Positions 7,470 to 15,246 of a stretch of 33,017 nucleotides of DNA are shown here, one piece after another; the first letter of the stretch is position 1, and each line of letters begins with the position of its first letter. Position numbers and translations under genes: made by a program. Under the pieces are notes generated by a model. The model was not told where the DNA came from and made no database searches. It worked only from the letters and a program-made list of their open reading frames with translations. The stretch is from Nocardia brasiliensis NBRC 14402 (GTDB lineage: Bacteria > Actinomycetota > Actinomycetes > Mycobacteriales > Mycobacteriaceae), in the NCBI RefSeq assembly GCF_000308475.2, contig NZ_BAFT02000102.1:1-33017 (forward strand), given 5' to 3'.

Positions 7470-8579
7470 TTGAGAACACAAGGCGAGATCGGCGACCCGA
7501 CAACCTCCGCAGCCGGAATCGGTGCCGAAGACAGCGGCTCGGGGCCCGCAGCACGTACCGTGCGTTCCAGTATCGAACTCGCTCCCGAATCCGTGTTCCC
7601 GTTCCTCGGTTCGGCCGACCAGAATCTGCGTGAACTCGAAGAGTTGCTCGACGCGGACATCCATGTCCGTGGCAATTCCGTCACCCTGACCGGCAAAGCG
7701 GCCGATGTCGCGCTCGCCGAGCGAGTGATCGAACAGCTCGTCGCGCTCACGGGCCGGAACCGAGTGGTGACCCCGGAGGCGGTGCGACACACCGTTTCGA
7801 TGCTCACGGAAGGCTCTTCGGAGTCCCCGGCCGAGGTGCTCAGCCTGGACATCCTGTCCCGGCGCGGCAAGACCGTCCGGCCCAAGACCCTGAACCAGAA
7901 GCGCTACGTCGACGCGATCGACGCCAACACCATCGTGTTCGGCATCGGCCCGGCCGGTACCGGTAAGACGTATCTGGCGATGGCCAAGGCCGTGCAGGCG
8001 CTGCAGACCAAGCAGGTCACCCGAATCATCCTCACCCGCCCCGCGGTGGAAGCGGGGGAGCGGCTCGGCTTCCTGCCGGGCACGCTGAACGAGAAGATCG
8101 ATCCGTACCTGCGCCCGCTCTACGACGCGCTGCACGACATGATGGATCCCGAGGCCATTCCGAAGCTGATGGCGGCCGGCGTGATCGAGGTCGCGCCGCT
8201 GGCGTACATGCGTGGTCGCACGCTGAACGATTCGTTCATCGTGCTCGACGAGGCGCAGAACACCACGGCCGAGCAGATGAAGATGTTCCTCACCCGGCTC
8301 GGGTTCGGCTCGAAGATCGTGGTGACCGGTGACGTCAGCCAGGTCGACCTGCCCACCGGCGCCCGCTCCGGGCTGCGGGCGGCCAGCGAGATCCTGACCG
8401 ATATCGAGGACATCCACTTCGCGCAACTGACCAGCAGCGACGTGGTGCGGCACCGGCTGGTCGCGGACATCGTCGATGCCTACGACCGGGCCGAGGCGGA
8501 GGCCAGGCCGCAGGTCGGCCCGCACTATCCGGGCAACCGGGCACAGCGCAGAGCGGCGAGTCGAGGCGATCGGCGCTGA
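7470..8579 (+). CDS. phoH: PhoH family protein (RNA-associated ATPase, PhoH1 type)
   Basis: A 369-residue PhoH/PhoH-like protein. An N-terminal KH-like region (about residues 30-110: DADIHVRGNSVTLTGKAADV) is followed by the P-loop ATPase domain with Walker A GPAGTGKTYLA and Walker B FIVLDEAQN, and TGDVSQVDLP after it. The family is linked to RNA metabolism and commonly sits next to ybeY, as here. The start is uncertain: a TAG lies in frame 9 bp upstream of TTG 7470, so TTG is the earliest start possible; it gives an N-terminus slightly longer than I recall for mycobacterial PhoH1. A later in-frame GTG (VRSSIELAP) is possible. A strong hairpin follows it. Confidence 0.93.
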   Translation: MRTQGEIGDPTTSAAGIGAEDSGSGPAARTVRSSIELAPESVFPFLGSADQNLRELEELLDADIHVRGNSVTLTGKAADVALAERVIEQLVALTGRNRVVTPEAVRHTVSMLTEGSSESPAEVLSLDILSRRGKTVRPKTLNQKRYVDAIDANTIVFGIGPAGTGKTYLAMAKAVQALQTKQVTRIILTRPAVEAGERLGFLPGTLNEKIDPYLRPLYDALHDMMDPEAIPKLMAAGVIEVAPLAYMRGRTLNDSFIVLDEAQNTTAEQMKMFLTRLGFGSKIVVTGDVSQVDLPTGARSGLRAASEILTDIEDIHFAQLTSSDVVRHRLVADIVDAYDRAEAEARPQVGPHYPGNRAQRRAASRGDRR

Positions 8580-8584
8580 GATGC

Positions 8585-8639
8585 GCCGCATGTCGGTCGT
8601 TCGGTCGACACCCAACGGCATCGGGTGTCGACCTGCGGC
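8585..8639 (+). terminator. Strong hairpin between phoH and ybeY (terminator or mRNA structure)
   Basis: GGTCGACACCC (8603-8613) pairs perfectly with GGGTGTCGACC (8623-8633) across a 9-nt loop. An outer stem GCCGCA (8585-8590)/TGCGGC (8634-8639) can enclose it with a 12-nt left bulge. The structure starts 6 nt after the phoH stop and ends 14 nt before the ybeY start. There is no U tract, so it may be a U-less terminator, a partial attenuator or a processing or stability element between co-transcribed genes. Confidence 0.5.
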
Positions 8640-8653
8640 ATTAGGCTGACCGG

Positions 8654-9208
8654 GTGAGCATCGAGATCGCCAACGAGTCGGGTATCGACGTACCCGAAGA
8701 AGATCTGGTCAGTGTCGCGCGCTTCGTGATCACCCGGATGGACGTGCACCCGGCCGCGGAACTGTCCATGGTGCTCGTCGATCTCGACACCATGGCCGAC
8801 CTGCACATGCGCTGGATGGACCTGCCCGGGCCCACCGACGTGATGTCCTTCCCGATGGACGAGCTCGAGCCGGGCGGGCGCCCGGACAGCCCCGAGCCCG
8901 GTCCGTCCATGCTCGGCGACATCGTGCTGTGCCCCGAGTTCGCGGCGGGCCAGGCCCGCAAGGCCGGACATTCGCTGGACCACGAGCTCGCGTTGCTCAC
9001 GGTGCACGGCGTGCTCCACCTGCTCGGCTACGACCACGCCGAGCCGGAAGAGGAGAAGGAAATGTTCGCGCTGCAGGCCCGGCTGCTCGAGGAGTGGTAC
9101 GAGAGCCTGCGCGAAGCGCAGCGGCGTGCCGAACTCGCCGCCCGGGACGCCAGGTTGCTGGGGAAGGCGGGCTTCACCACACCGGGTGACGCACTGGGAC
9201 CCGCGTGA
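8654..9208 (+). CDS. ybeY: rRNA maturation RNase YbeY
   Basis: A 184-residue YbeY/UPF0054 metalloprotein, a single-strand endoribonuclease acting in 16S rRNA 3' maturation and ribosome quality control. The zinc-binding signature HGVLHLLGYDH is intact (three His), preceded by the conserved PTDVMSFPMDE and MLGDIVLC. It carries a roughly 30-residue Arg/Ala-rich C-terminal extension beyond the catalytic core (REAQRRAELAARDARLLGK), usual in actinobacteria. The GTG start gives MSIEIANESG. Its stop overlaps the next GTG start by 4 bp (GTGA), so translation of the CBS/CorC gene is probably coupled to it. Confidence 0.96.
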   Translation: MSIEIANESGIDVPEEDLVSVARFVITRMDVHPAAELSMVLVDLDTMADLHMRWMDLPGPTDVMSFPMDELEPGGRPDSPEPGPSMLGDIVLCPEFAAGQARKAGHSLDHELALLTVHGVLHLLGYDHAEPEEEKEMFALQARLLEEWYESLREAQRRAELAARDARLLGKAGFTTPGDALGPA

Positions 9209-10566
9209 ATTCGCTGACCCTGATCCTGCTCGCCGTCCTGCTCGTCCCGGTGGGCGGCGTGTTCGCGGGCGTCGATTCGGCGCTGAACACCATCTCGCCG
9301 GCCCGGGTCGACGATATGGTGCGGGCCGATCGGCCCGGCGCGGTGCGGCTCAGCCGCATCGTCGCCGACCGCGCCCGCTACGTGAATCTCATGGTGCTGC
9401 TGCGCATCCTGTGCGAAATCGGCGCCACCGTGCTGCTCGCCGCCGGGCTGCTCGCGGACTGGGCCGACGACTGGGCGCTGCTGGTCACCGCGATCGTCAT
9501 GGTGCTGGTGTCGTACGTGGTGATCGGGGTGGGTCCGCGTACCCTCGGCCGCCAGCACGCCTATTCGATCGCGTTGGCGTCGGCGCTGCCGCTGCAGTTC
9601 ATCGGCGCGCTGCTCGGCCCGCTCAGCCGGCTGCTCATCCTGCTCGGTAACGCGATCACCCCCGGTAAGGGATTTCGCAACGGCCCCTTCGCGTCCGAGA
9701 TCGAACTGCGCGAAGTGGTCGAGATGGCCAGCGAGCGCGGCGTGGTGGCCGACGACGAGCGCCGGATGATCCAGTCGGTCTTCGAACTCGGCGACACGGC
9801 GGCTCGTGCGGTGATGGTGCCGCGCACCGAGATGGTGTGGATCGAGGCGGACAAGACTGCGGCGCAGGCGATGTCGCTCGCGGTCCGCTCGGGGCACTCC
9901 CGGATTCCGGTGATCGGCGAGAACGTCGACGATATTCTCGGCGTCGTCTACCTGAAAGACCTTGTGCCGTATGCGGAACGGGGTCGCACGGTACTGGTGC
10001 GCGAGGTGATGCGGCCCGCGGTGTTCATGCCGGACTCCAAGCCGCTGGACAGCCTGCTCGACGAAATGCAGCGCAGGCGTAACCATATGGCGCTGCTGGT
10101 CGACGAATACGGTGGCATCGCCGGTCTGGTGACGATCGAGGACGTGCTCGAAGAGATCGTCGGGGAGATCGCCGACGAATACGACACCGACGAGACGCCA
10201 CCCATCGAAGACCTGGGGGACGGCCGCTATCGCGTGTCCGCGCGGCTGCCGGTCGAGGACCTCGGCGATTTGTACGGGCTCGATATCGAGGACGAGGACG
10301 TCGACACCGTCGGCGGCTTGCTGGCGCACGAGCTCGGCCGCGTGCCGTTGCCCGGCTCCAAGGTCGTGGTGCACGGGTTGGTGCTGCGCGGCGAGGGCGG
10401 CGCCGATACCCGCGGGCGGGTGCGGGTGCACACCGTGGTGGTGCGCAAGGCGACGGACGAATCGCAGAACGCGGACGGCGACGAGAAGTCGAACGGCAAA
10501 CGCAAAGGCAACGGATCGGATCGGGACACCCCGGCCGGTCGACATGAGGACGGAGATTCCGAATGA
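9205..10566 (+). CDS. Hemolysin-family membrane protein (CNNM/DUF21 + CBS pair + CorC_HlyC)
   Basis: A 453-residue membrane protein of the CorC/CNNM family, related to magnesium or cobalt transporters. Domain order: a DUF21/CNNM membrane domain (about residues 1-145, with hydrophobic segments at the N-terminus, about 65-85, 90-110 and 125-145), a linker with ELREVVEMASERGVVADDERRMIQSVFELGD, two CBS domains (about 190-335, including VMVPRTEM and NHMALLVDEYGGIAGLVTIEDVLEEIVGEI), and a CorC_HlyC domain (about 345-425, including DTVGGLLAHELGRVP). The charged low-complexity tail is rich in Lys, Asn, Gly and Asp. The 'hemolysin' name is historical. It is coupled to ybeY upstream and to the cytidine-deaminase-like gene downstream by ATGA/GTGA overlaps. 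Confidence 0.93.
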   Translation: MNSLTLILLAVLLVPVGGVFAGVDSALNTISPARVDDMVRADRPGAVRLSRIVADRARYVNLMVLLRILCEIGATVLLAAGLLADWADDWALLVTAIVMVLVSYVVIGVGPRTLGRQHAYSIALASALPLQFIGALLGPLSRLLILLGNAITPGKGFRNGPFASEIELREVVEMASERGVVADDERRMIQSVFELGDTAARAVMVPRTEMVWIEADKTAAQAMSLAVRSGHSRIPVIGENVDDILGVVYLKDLVPYAERGRTVLVREVMRPAVFMPDSKPLDSLLDEMQRRRNHMALLVDEYGGIAGLVTIEDVLEEIVGEIADEYDTDETPPIEDLGDGRYRVSARLPVEDLGDLYGLDIEDEDVDTVGGLLAHELGRVPLPGSKVVVHGLVLRGEGGADTRGRVRVHTVVVRKATDESQNADGDEKSNGKRKGNGSDRDTPAGRHEDGDSE

Positions 10567-10943
10567 CCGAACTGGATCCCGAGGACAACAAGCTGCTCGT
10601 CCTGGCGCGCGGTGCCATGGGGCGCACCGGCGGCGCCAGCGGCGCGGCGATCCGGGACACCGACGGCCGCACCTACGCGGCGGGCGAGGTGGGCCTGACC
10701 GCGTTGCGCCTGACCGCGCTCCAGGCGGCGGTCGCGGCCGCGATCTCCAGCGGGGCAGAGGGTTTCGAGGCGGCCGTGGTGGTCAGCGGGCGGCTGTCCG
10801 ACTACGGCGTCACCGCGGTGCGTGAGGTGTCGCCGGACGCCAAGATCATCTTCACCGATCGGGACGGCGCCGTTTTCGAGATCGTCGATGACGCCGAACT
10901 CGCGGTCGATGCCCAGCCCGCCGGCGAGGTGCGCGGTGGCTGA
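10563..10943 (+). CDS. Cytidine-deaminase-like protein lacking the zinc site
   Basis: A 126-residue protein aligned by eye with the cytidine deaminase fold: an N-terminal helix (DNKLLVLARGAMGRTG), a strand pair (SGAAIRDTDGRTYAAGEV), the helix where C/HAE should be (here LRLTALQAAVAAAISSG) and the strand VVVSG. The region that should hold PCxxC reads SDYGVTAVREVSPDAKIIF. Both zinc-ligand motifs are therefore absent, so deaminase activity is unlikely. Such genes between the CorC gene and era are commonly labelled cytidine deaminase (Rv2365c position, from memory). The ATGA overlap with the upstream gene and the 8-bp overlap with era point to one operon. The actual role is unknown. Confidence 0.8.
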   Translation: MTELDPEDNKLLVLARGAMGRTGGASGAAIRDTDGRTYAAGEVGLTALRLTALQAAVAAAISSGAEGFEAAVVVSGRLSDYGVTAVREVSPDAKIIFTDRDGAVFEIVDDAELAVDAQPAGEVRGG

Positions 10944-11853
10944 CCCCAAGGGCGCGGGCGAATTCCGTTCCGGCTTCGTCTGTTTCGTCGGCAGGCCGAA
11001 CACCGGCAAGTCGACCCTGACCAATGCGCTGGTCGGGCAGAAGATCGCGATCACCTCGTCGCGGCCGCAGACCACCCGGCACACCATTCGCGGCATCGTG
11101 CATCGGGAGCACACCCAATTGATCCTGGTCGACACGCCGGGCCTGCACCGGCCCCGCACCCTGCTCGGTCAGCGGTTGAACGACCTTGTGCGCGATACGT
11201 ATTCGGAAGTCGACGTAATCGCGCTCTGCGTGCCGGCGGACGAGAAGATCGGCCCGGGCGATCGCTGGATCGTGCAGCAGATCAAGCAGATGGCGCCGAA
11301 GACGACCGTGCTCGGCGTCGTCACCAAGATCGACAAGGTGAGCCGGGACCAGATCGCCGAGCAACTGCTCGCGCTCTCGCAACTGCTCGGCCCGGACGCC
11401 GATGTGGTGCCCGTGTCGGCGGTGAAGAACGAGCAGGTAGAGGTGCTCGTCGACGTCATCGCCGCGAAAATGCCGGAGGGCCCGGCGTTCTACCCCGACG
11501 GTGAGCTCACCGACGAGCCGGAGGAAACCCTCATGGCCGAGCTCATCCGCGAGGCGGCGCTCGAGGGCGTTCGCGACGAGTTGCCGCACTCACTCGCCGT
11601 GGTGATCGAGGAGGTCCTGCCGTACGAGGAGCGCGAGGACATGCTCGACGTGCACGCGATCCTCTATGTCGAACGCCCCAGCCAGAAGTCGATCATCATC
11701 GGTAAGGGCGGGGCTCGGCTCAAGGAAGTCGGCACCAACGCGCGCAAGCAGATCGAGCACATCCTCGGCACCCGGATCTATCTCAACCTGCATGTGAAGG
11801 TCGCCAAGGATTGGCAGCGCGACCCGAAACAGCTGGGCCGGTTGGGATTCTAG
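10936..11853 (+). CDS. era: GTPase Era
   Basis: A 305-residue Era GTPase that binds 16S rRNA near its 3' end and assists 30S assembly. The G domain has G1 GRPNTGKST, a switch region with SSRPQTTRHTIRGI, G3 DTPG (VDTPGLHRPR), G4 as TKID (VVTKIDKV, a variant of NKxD common in this family) and G5 SAVKN. The C-terminal KH domain has SIIIGKGGARLKEVGTNARKQIE split across the GxxG loop. GTG at 10936 was chosen; it overlaps the upstream gene by 8 bp and begins VADPKGAGEFRSGF, the expected length. It closes the phoH-ybeY-CorC-CDA-era cluster and converges on the lysozyme gene with a 6-bp gap. Confidence 0.96.
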   Translation: MADPKGAGEFRSGFVCFVGRPNTGKSTLTNALVGQKIAITSSRPQTTRHTIRGIVHREHTQLILVDTPGLHRPRTLLGQRLNDLVRDTYSEVDVIALCVPADEKIGPGDRWIVQQIKQMAPKTTVLGVVTKIDKVSRDQIAEQLLALSQLLGPDADVVPVSAVKNEQVEVLVDVIAAKMPEGPAFYPDGELTDEPEETLMAELIREAALEGVRDELPHSLAVVIEEVLPYEEREDMLDVHAILYVERPSQKSIIIGKGGARLKEVGTNARKQIEHILGTRIYLNLHVKVAKDWQRDPKQLGRLGF

Positions 11854-11859
11854 ATCTGA

Positions 11860-12675
11860 TCAGCCGTTGGCGATCGCCTGCAACTGGGACAGATCGCCGT
11901 TGAAGCGGTTCTTGTCCAGCGGGGTCGAGGTGTACTGCCAGAAGCTGTAGACCCGCCAATTGAACGGCAGCGCGCCCACGGTCGAGTTGTAGCGGGCCAC
12001 CCACAGCGGGCTGTCCGCGCTGAAATCGCCTGCGGTGCCGACACAGAGGCTCCACCAGCTGGTGGAGGTGTAGATCACCGGCCAGCGGCCGGTGGTGCCG
12101 TGATACCGATTGCTGAAGTCGTGGATCCAGGACGCCATCGCGCTCTGCGACTTGCTGTAGCACTGGTTGTTCTTGTCGTACGGGTTGTATTCGAGGTCGA
12201 GCGCGCCCGGCAGCGTCTTGCCGTCGCGCGACCAGCCGCCGCCGTGCGCGATGAAGTAGTCCGCCTGGCTCGCTCCGCTCGAGCTGCTCGGGATGGCGAA
12301 ATGGTATGCGCCGCGGATCAAACCCTGCTTGTACGATCCGTTGTACTGGGAGGCGAAGTAGGGGTTGGTGACGTTGGTGCTTTCGCTCGCCTTGATGTAG
12401 GCGAAGCGAATCCCGTTGTCCCAATAGCTCTTCCAGTCGACGTCGCCTTGGTAGCGGGACACGTCGATGCCCTCCACCGATCCGGCGGACAGGGAGCGCT
12501 CCTGGCTGGGATCCCCGGCGCCGGCGCCTTCGTGCACCACGATCTGCGAGCCCAGCGTGTGGTCGTCGCCCTGCTCGGTCGGCGCCGGGTCCGCGGTGGC
12601 CGGGGCGATCACGAGCAGGGTGGCCAGACTCGCGAACAAGGCGGCCGACAGTGTGCGTCTTCTGTTGAGATTCAC
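11860..12675 (-). CDS. Secreted GH25-family lysozyme (muramidase)
   Basis: A 271-residue exported protein. The signal peptide is RRRTLSAALFASLATLLV followed by IAPATADP, with probable cleavage after ATA near residue 28. A polar linker runs to about residue 66, and the rest is a glycosyl hydrolase family 25 domain, which cuts the MurNAc-GlcNAc beta-1,4 bond of peptidoglycan. Catalytic-site landmarks are visible: GIDVSRYQG (D71) and the D-x-E pair in ALDLEYNP (D160, E162). The GTG start has AGAGGGG 6-7 nt upstream. It is transcribed away from the phospholipase gene across a 317-bp gap. It could be a cell-wall remodelling or bacteriolytic enzyme. Confidence 0.94.
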   Translation of the reverse strand: MNLNRRRTLSAALFASLATLLVIAPATADPAPTEQGDDHTLGSQIVVHEGAGAGDPSQERSLSAGSVEGIDVSRYQGDVDWKSYWDNGIRFAYIKASESTNVTNPYFASQYNGSYKQGLIRGAYHFAIPSSSSGASQADYFIAHGGGWSRDGKTLPGALDLEYNPYDKNNQCYSKSQSAMASWIHDFSNRYHGTTGRWPVIYTSTSWWSLCVGTAGDFSADSPLWVARYNSTVGALPFNWRVYSFWQYTSTPLDKNRFNGDLSQLQAIANG

Positions 12676-12992
12676 CGATATCCCCTCTGTAGTTCACCGA
12701 TTCGACATGGAGGTGGCGCGGCCTCGCCCGACTATGTTTGCGGTGGAACGCAATCGCGGAGGCGGTCGTGACGCTAAGCCGGGCCGATAGAGGGCCACTG
12801 GAACGAATCTGGGGCGGAACGGAATTTCTCCGAATTGCCCGGAATCGGTGAATTGTCGTGCGCTGGGCGCGGTTTCGGATATCGGCGAGTCCGAGAAATG
12901 CACCGACGCGCGAAAGGTATTTAAGGTGCGGTTAACACGCCATTGGTCGTATCGGCCGGCTCCGGCAATGCGCACGGTGTCTGGTACTCGGC
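12676..12992. promoter_or_regulatory. Divergent promoter region between lysozyme and phospholipase genes, with repeated ATCGGTGAA
   Basis: This 317-bp gap holds no convincing gene. The 9-mer ATCGGTGAA occurs three times in or next to it: on the minus strand at 12671-12679 (overlapping the lysozyme start) and 12693-12701, and on the plus strand at 12844-12852. A relatively AT-rich patch near 12917-12936 (GGTATTTAAGGTG, GGTTAAC) could hold the phospholipase promoter. The binding-site role is an inference. Confidence 0.35.
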
Positions 12993-13478
12993 ATGAGGAT
13001 CCGTGATGTGGCTCTCGTCTGTCTGACCTTTCCCGCCGCGCTGCTCCTGACCTCCGGCTACGCGGCCGCGACCCCGACCCCGGAATACCCGATCGACCCT
13101 GCCGCCGAAGCGGCCGCCAAGGTGTACCCGGGCGAACCTGTCCCGCAGTCGCGTTCGATGGCCACGGCGTTCGTCGGCGTGCCCAGCGACTACGTGTACA
13201 ACACGAAACTCAAACCCGTCGCCCGGCACGATTACTGCACCTCCGCCCCCGACAGTTACTTCGCCGCCGACTTCCGCGGCCCCTGCGCCCGCCACGACAT
13301 GTGCTACGACCGCGCCGACGCCGCAGGCACCAACTACACCGCCTGCAACTCCGCCCTGCGCACCGACATGATCACCAACTGCATCTACGCCTACGGCACC
13401 TCCGGCACCGCCCTGCAAACCTGCAAGGCCACCGCCGAAATCTACTGGGCCGCAGTAACCGTCACCCACCTGGATTGA
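12993..13478 (+). CDS. Secreted prokaryotic phospholipase A2
   Basis: A 161-residue exported protein. The signal peptide (residues 1-26, VALVCLTFPAALLLTSGYAAA) precedes a prokaryotic phospholipase A2 domain. The catalytic motif GPCARHDMCYD (C98, H101, D102, C104) contains the His-Asp pair that activates water for sn-2 ester cleavage; six cysteines (82, 98, 104, 118, 130, 144) can form three disulfides. The length fits the family. The substrate would be glycerophospholipid outside the cell. The gene is divergent from the lysozyme gene and converges on the amidase gene with a 21-bp gap. Function in virulence, nutrition or competition cannot be told from sequence. Confidence 0.92.
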   Translation: MRIRDVALVCLTFPAALLLTSGYAAATPTPEYPIDPAAEAAAKVYPGEPVPQSRSMATAFVGVPSDYVYNTKLKPVARHDYCTSAPDSYFAADFRGPCARHDMCYDRADAAGTNYTACNSALRTDMITNCIYAYGTSGTALQTCKATAEIYWAAVTVTHLD

Positions 13479-13499
13479 GCGCGACGCTCGAACCGAACG

Positions 13500-14945
13500 T
13501 CAGGCGGCCGTCCACCATGGTTCGGGACGGTGGCGTTCCCAGTGCAATTCTGATTCCAGTTGTGCGGCAACGGAAATCAGGAGGGGTTCGGTGCCGGCGG
13601 TGCCCATCAGTTGTGCGCCGACCGGTAAGCCCGCGTCGGTGAAGCCGGCGGGGACGTTCAGGCTCGGCCAGCCGAGGACGTTCCAGGGCCAGGTGTAGGG
13701 GCAGGCGGCGGTGATCAGGTTGTTGGTGGCGTGTACGCCGATGCCGTCGATGTCTTGCGCGTGCGGTGGCGGGGTTGCGGTGGTGGGGGCGAGGACCAGG
13801 TCGTAGTTCTGGAAGAAGCTGCCGATTCGCTTGTGCAGCAAGGGTTCTGCTTGGCGTGCGGCGAACAGGGCCGGGCCGTCGAGCAGTCTGCCGAAGCGGG
13901 TGTTGGCGATGGTGCGGGGATCGACTTCGGCGCCGGGCATGTTCTGGTGCACCGCGCGGATGCCCGCCATGGAGCGCGGTAGGAAGGACGCGCCGATCAA
14001 CAGCCCGTAGTGCAGGTCGGCGACGGTGACGGTGTGGCCGAGCGTGCGCAAAGTGTCGCCGATGCGGCGGACCGCCGCCGCGATCTGCGGGTCGAGCGTG
14101 GTTCTGGTGGCGGTGAACGGAATTCGCAGCGAGAGCGCGATGCGTAGCCGCCCGGGATCGCGTCCCACGGCGTCGGTGGCCGAGATCGGTGCGGGCGTGT
14201 GCCGGTCGCCGGGATGCGGTCCGGCGGCCAGGTCGAGCAGCAGTGCGGCGTCGGCGATGGTCCGGGCCAGTGGACCGTTCACGGTGAGACCGTAGAAGGC
14301 TTCGGCGTGCGGCCACGTGGAGATGCGGCCGCGTTGCGGTTTGATGCCGACGAGATTGGTCCACGCGGCGGGGATGCGGATGGAGCCCGCGCCGTCGGAA
14401 CCCAGTGCGGCGGGCACCAATCCGGCCGCGACGGCGGCCGCCGAACCGCCGGAGGAACCGCCGGGCGTGCGGTCGGCGGCCCACGGGTTGCGGGTGTGGC
14501 CGAAGGCCGCGGCGCTGGTGAACGGCAGCTGGCCGAGTTCGCAGGTGTTGGTCTTGCCGACGATCACCGCACCCGCCGCGCGCAGCCGCCGAACCGATTC
14601 GGCGTCTTCGGTTTTCGGCGGGAAGGTGCCGCCGCAGCCGAAGGCGGTGGGCTCGCCTGCGATGTCGGTGTCGTCCTTCACCGCGATCGGCACACCGAGT
14701 AGCGGCAGTCGCTCGCCTGCCGCCAGCCGGGCGTCGGCGTCGGCGGCCTCGGCCAGCGCGCGTGCACGGCGCACGATCCGGAACGCGTTGAGCGTCGACT
14801 GCGCGGCGTCGATCCGATCGAGCGCGGCGCCTACGGCGGCGACCGAGCTGACCGTGCCGTCGGCGATGGCGGCCGCGAGGTCGGTCAGTCCCAAGTCGCC
14901 CGTCAGCGGTTCGGCGGGCGGCCGGGTGGGATCGGTGGCGGTCAT
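13500..14945 (-). CDS. Amidase (amidase-signature family, AmiA2-like)
   Basis: A 481-residue amidase-signature hydrolase. The Ser-cisSer-Lys centre is visible: Lys in PIAVKDDTDIAGEP, and the Gly/Ser-rich signature TPGGSSGGSAAAVAAGLVP followed by SDGAGSIRIPAA. Family members hydrolyse a range of amides and are hard to assign to a substrate; no GatA-type partner genes are adjacent, so a role in tRNA amidation is unlikely. It lies opposite in strand to era and recO, the same relative place and orientation that amiA2 (Rv2363) has in M. tuberculosis as I recall, and the length is similar. The ATG at 14945 gives MTATDPTRPPAEPL. Confidence 0.92.
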   Translation of the reverse strand: MTATDPTRPPAEPLTGDLGLTDLAAAIADGTVSSVAAVGAALDRIDAAQSTLNAFRIVRRARALAEAADADARLAAGERLPLLGVPIAVKDDTDIAGEPTAFGCGGTFPPKTEDAESVRRLRAAGAVIVGKTNTCELGQLPFTSAAAFGHTRNPWAADRTPGGSSGGSAAAVAAGLVPAALGSDGAGSIRIPAAWTNLVGIKPQRGRISTWPHAEAFYGLTVNGPLARTIADAALLLDLAAGPHPGDRHTPAPISATDAVGRDPGRLRIALSLRIPFTATRTTLDPQIAAAVRRIGDTLRTLGHTVTVADLHYGLLIGASFLPRSMAGIRAVHQNMPGAEVDPRTIANTRFGRLLDGPALFAARQAEPLLHKRIGSFFQNYDLVLAPTTATPPPHAQDIDGIGVHATNNLITAACPYTWPWNVLGWPSLNVPAGFTDAGLPVGAQLMGTAGTEPLLISVAAQLESELHWERHRPEPWWTAA

Positions 14946-15246
14946 GCGAGCTCCGTCTCGTCAGCGGTGGAAGAACCGTAACGCGAACCTGGACAAGCGA
15001 CTAGTCCGCCTTCGGCGCCCTCGTCGACGCGGCGCTCTTCGAACTCGCCCCACGCCGAGACTCGCTCGTGGACGTCTCGGGCGGCGTAGTTCTGGCCGGT
15101 GAACGAGGGTGAAATGAGTTCCCTTGGAACACTTCGGAACTGCGTGCAATCCGCCCGAGACGCTGGTGCTGCAACCGACTCGACTCTAGACATACATACG
15201 GTATGTATGTAAAGGTGTTGGCACCGCGACTCGATGGAGGAAGACG
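14946..15246. other. Gene-free divergent region between the amidase and the alpha/beta hydrolase
   Basis: The 301 bp contain no convincing coding region on either strand. The only clear structure is the 21-bp palindrome at 15190-15210 and the GGAGGAAG ribosome binding site before the hydrolase start. Confidence 0.5.
15190..15210. promoter_or_regulatory. 21-bp perfect palindrome, probable TetR operator
   Basis: Arms ACATACATAC and GTATGTATGT flank a single G, forming a perfect 10-bp inverted repeat, AT-rich against the local background. It lies 36 bp upstream of the alpha/beta hydrolase start, and the co-transcribed second gene is a TetR regulator. TetR-family dimers typically bind 15-25-bp dyads over their own promoters, so autorepression of this two-gene operon is the likely function (inference). 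Confidence 0.7.

Noticed and set aside
12694..12975. 93-residue minus-strand open frame between lysozyme and phospholipase
   Set aside because: No ribosome binding site of note, no recognisable sequence features, and it occupies the shared promoter region with repeated motifs.
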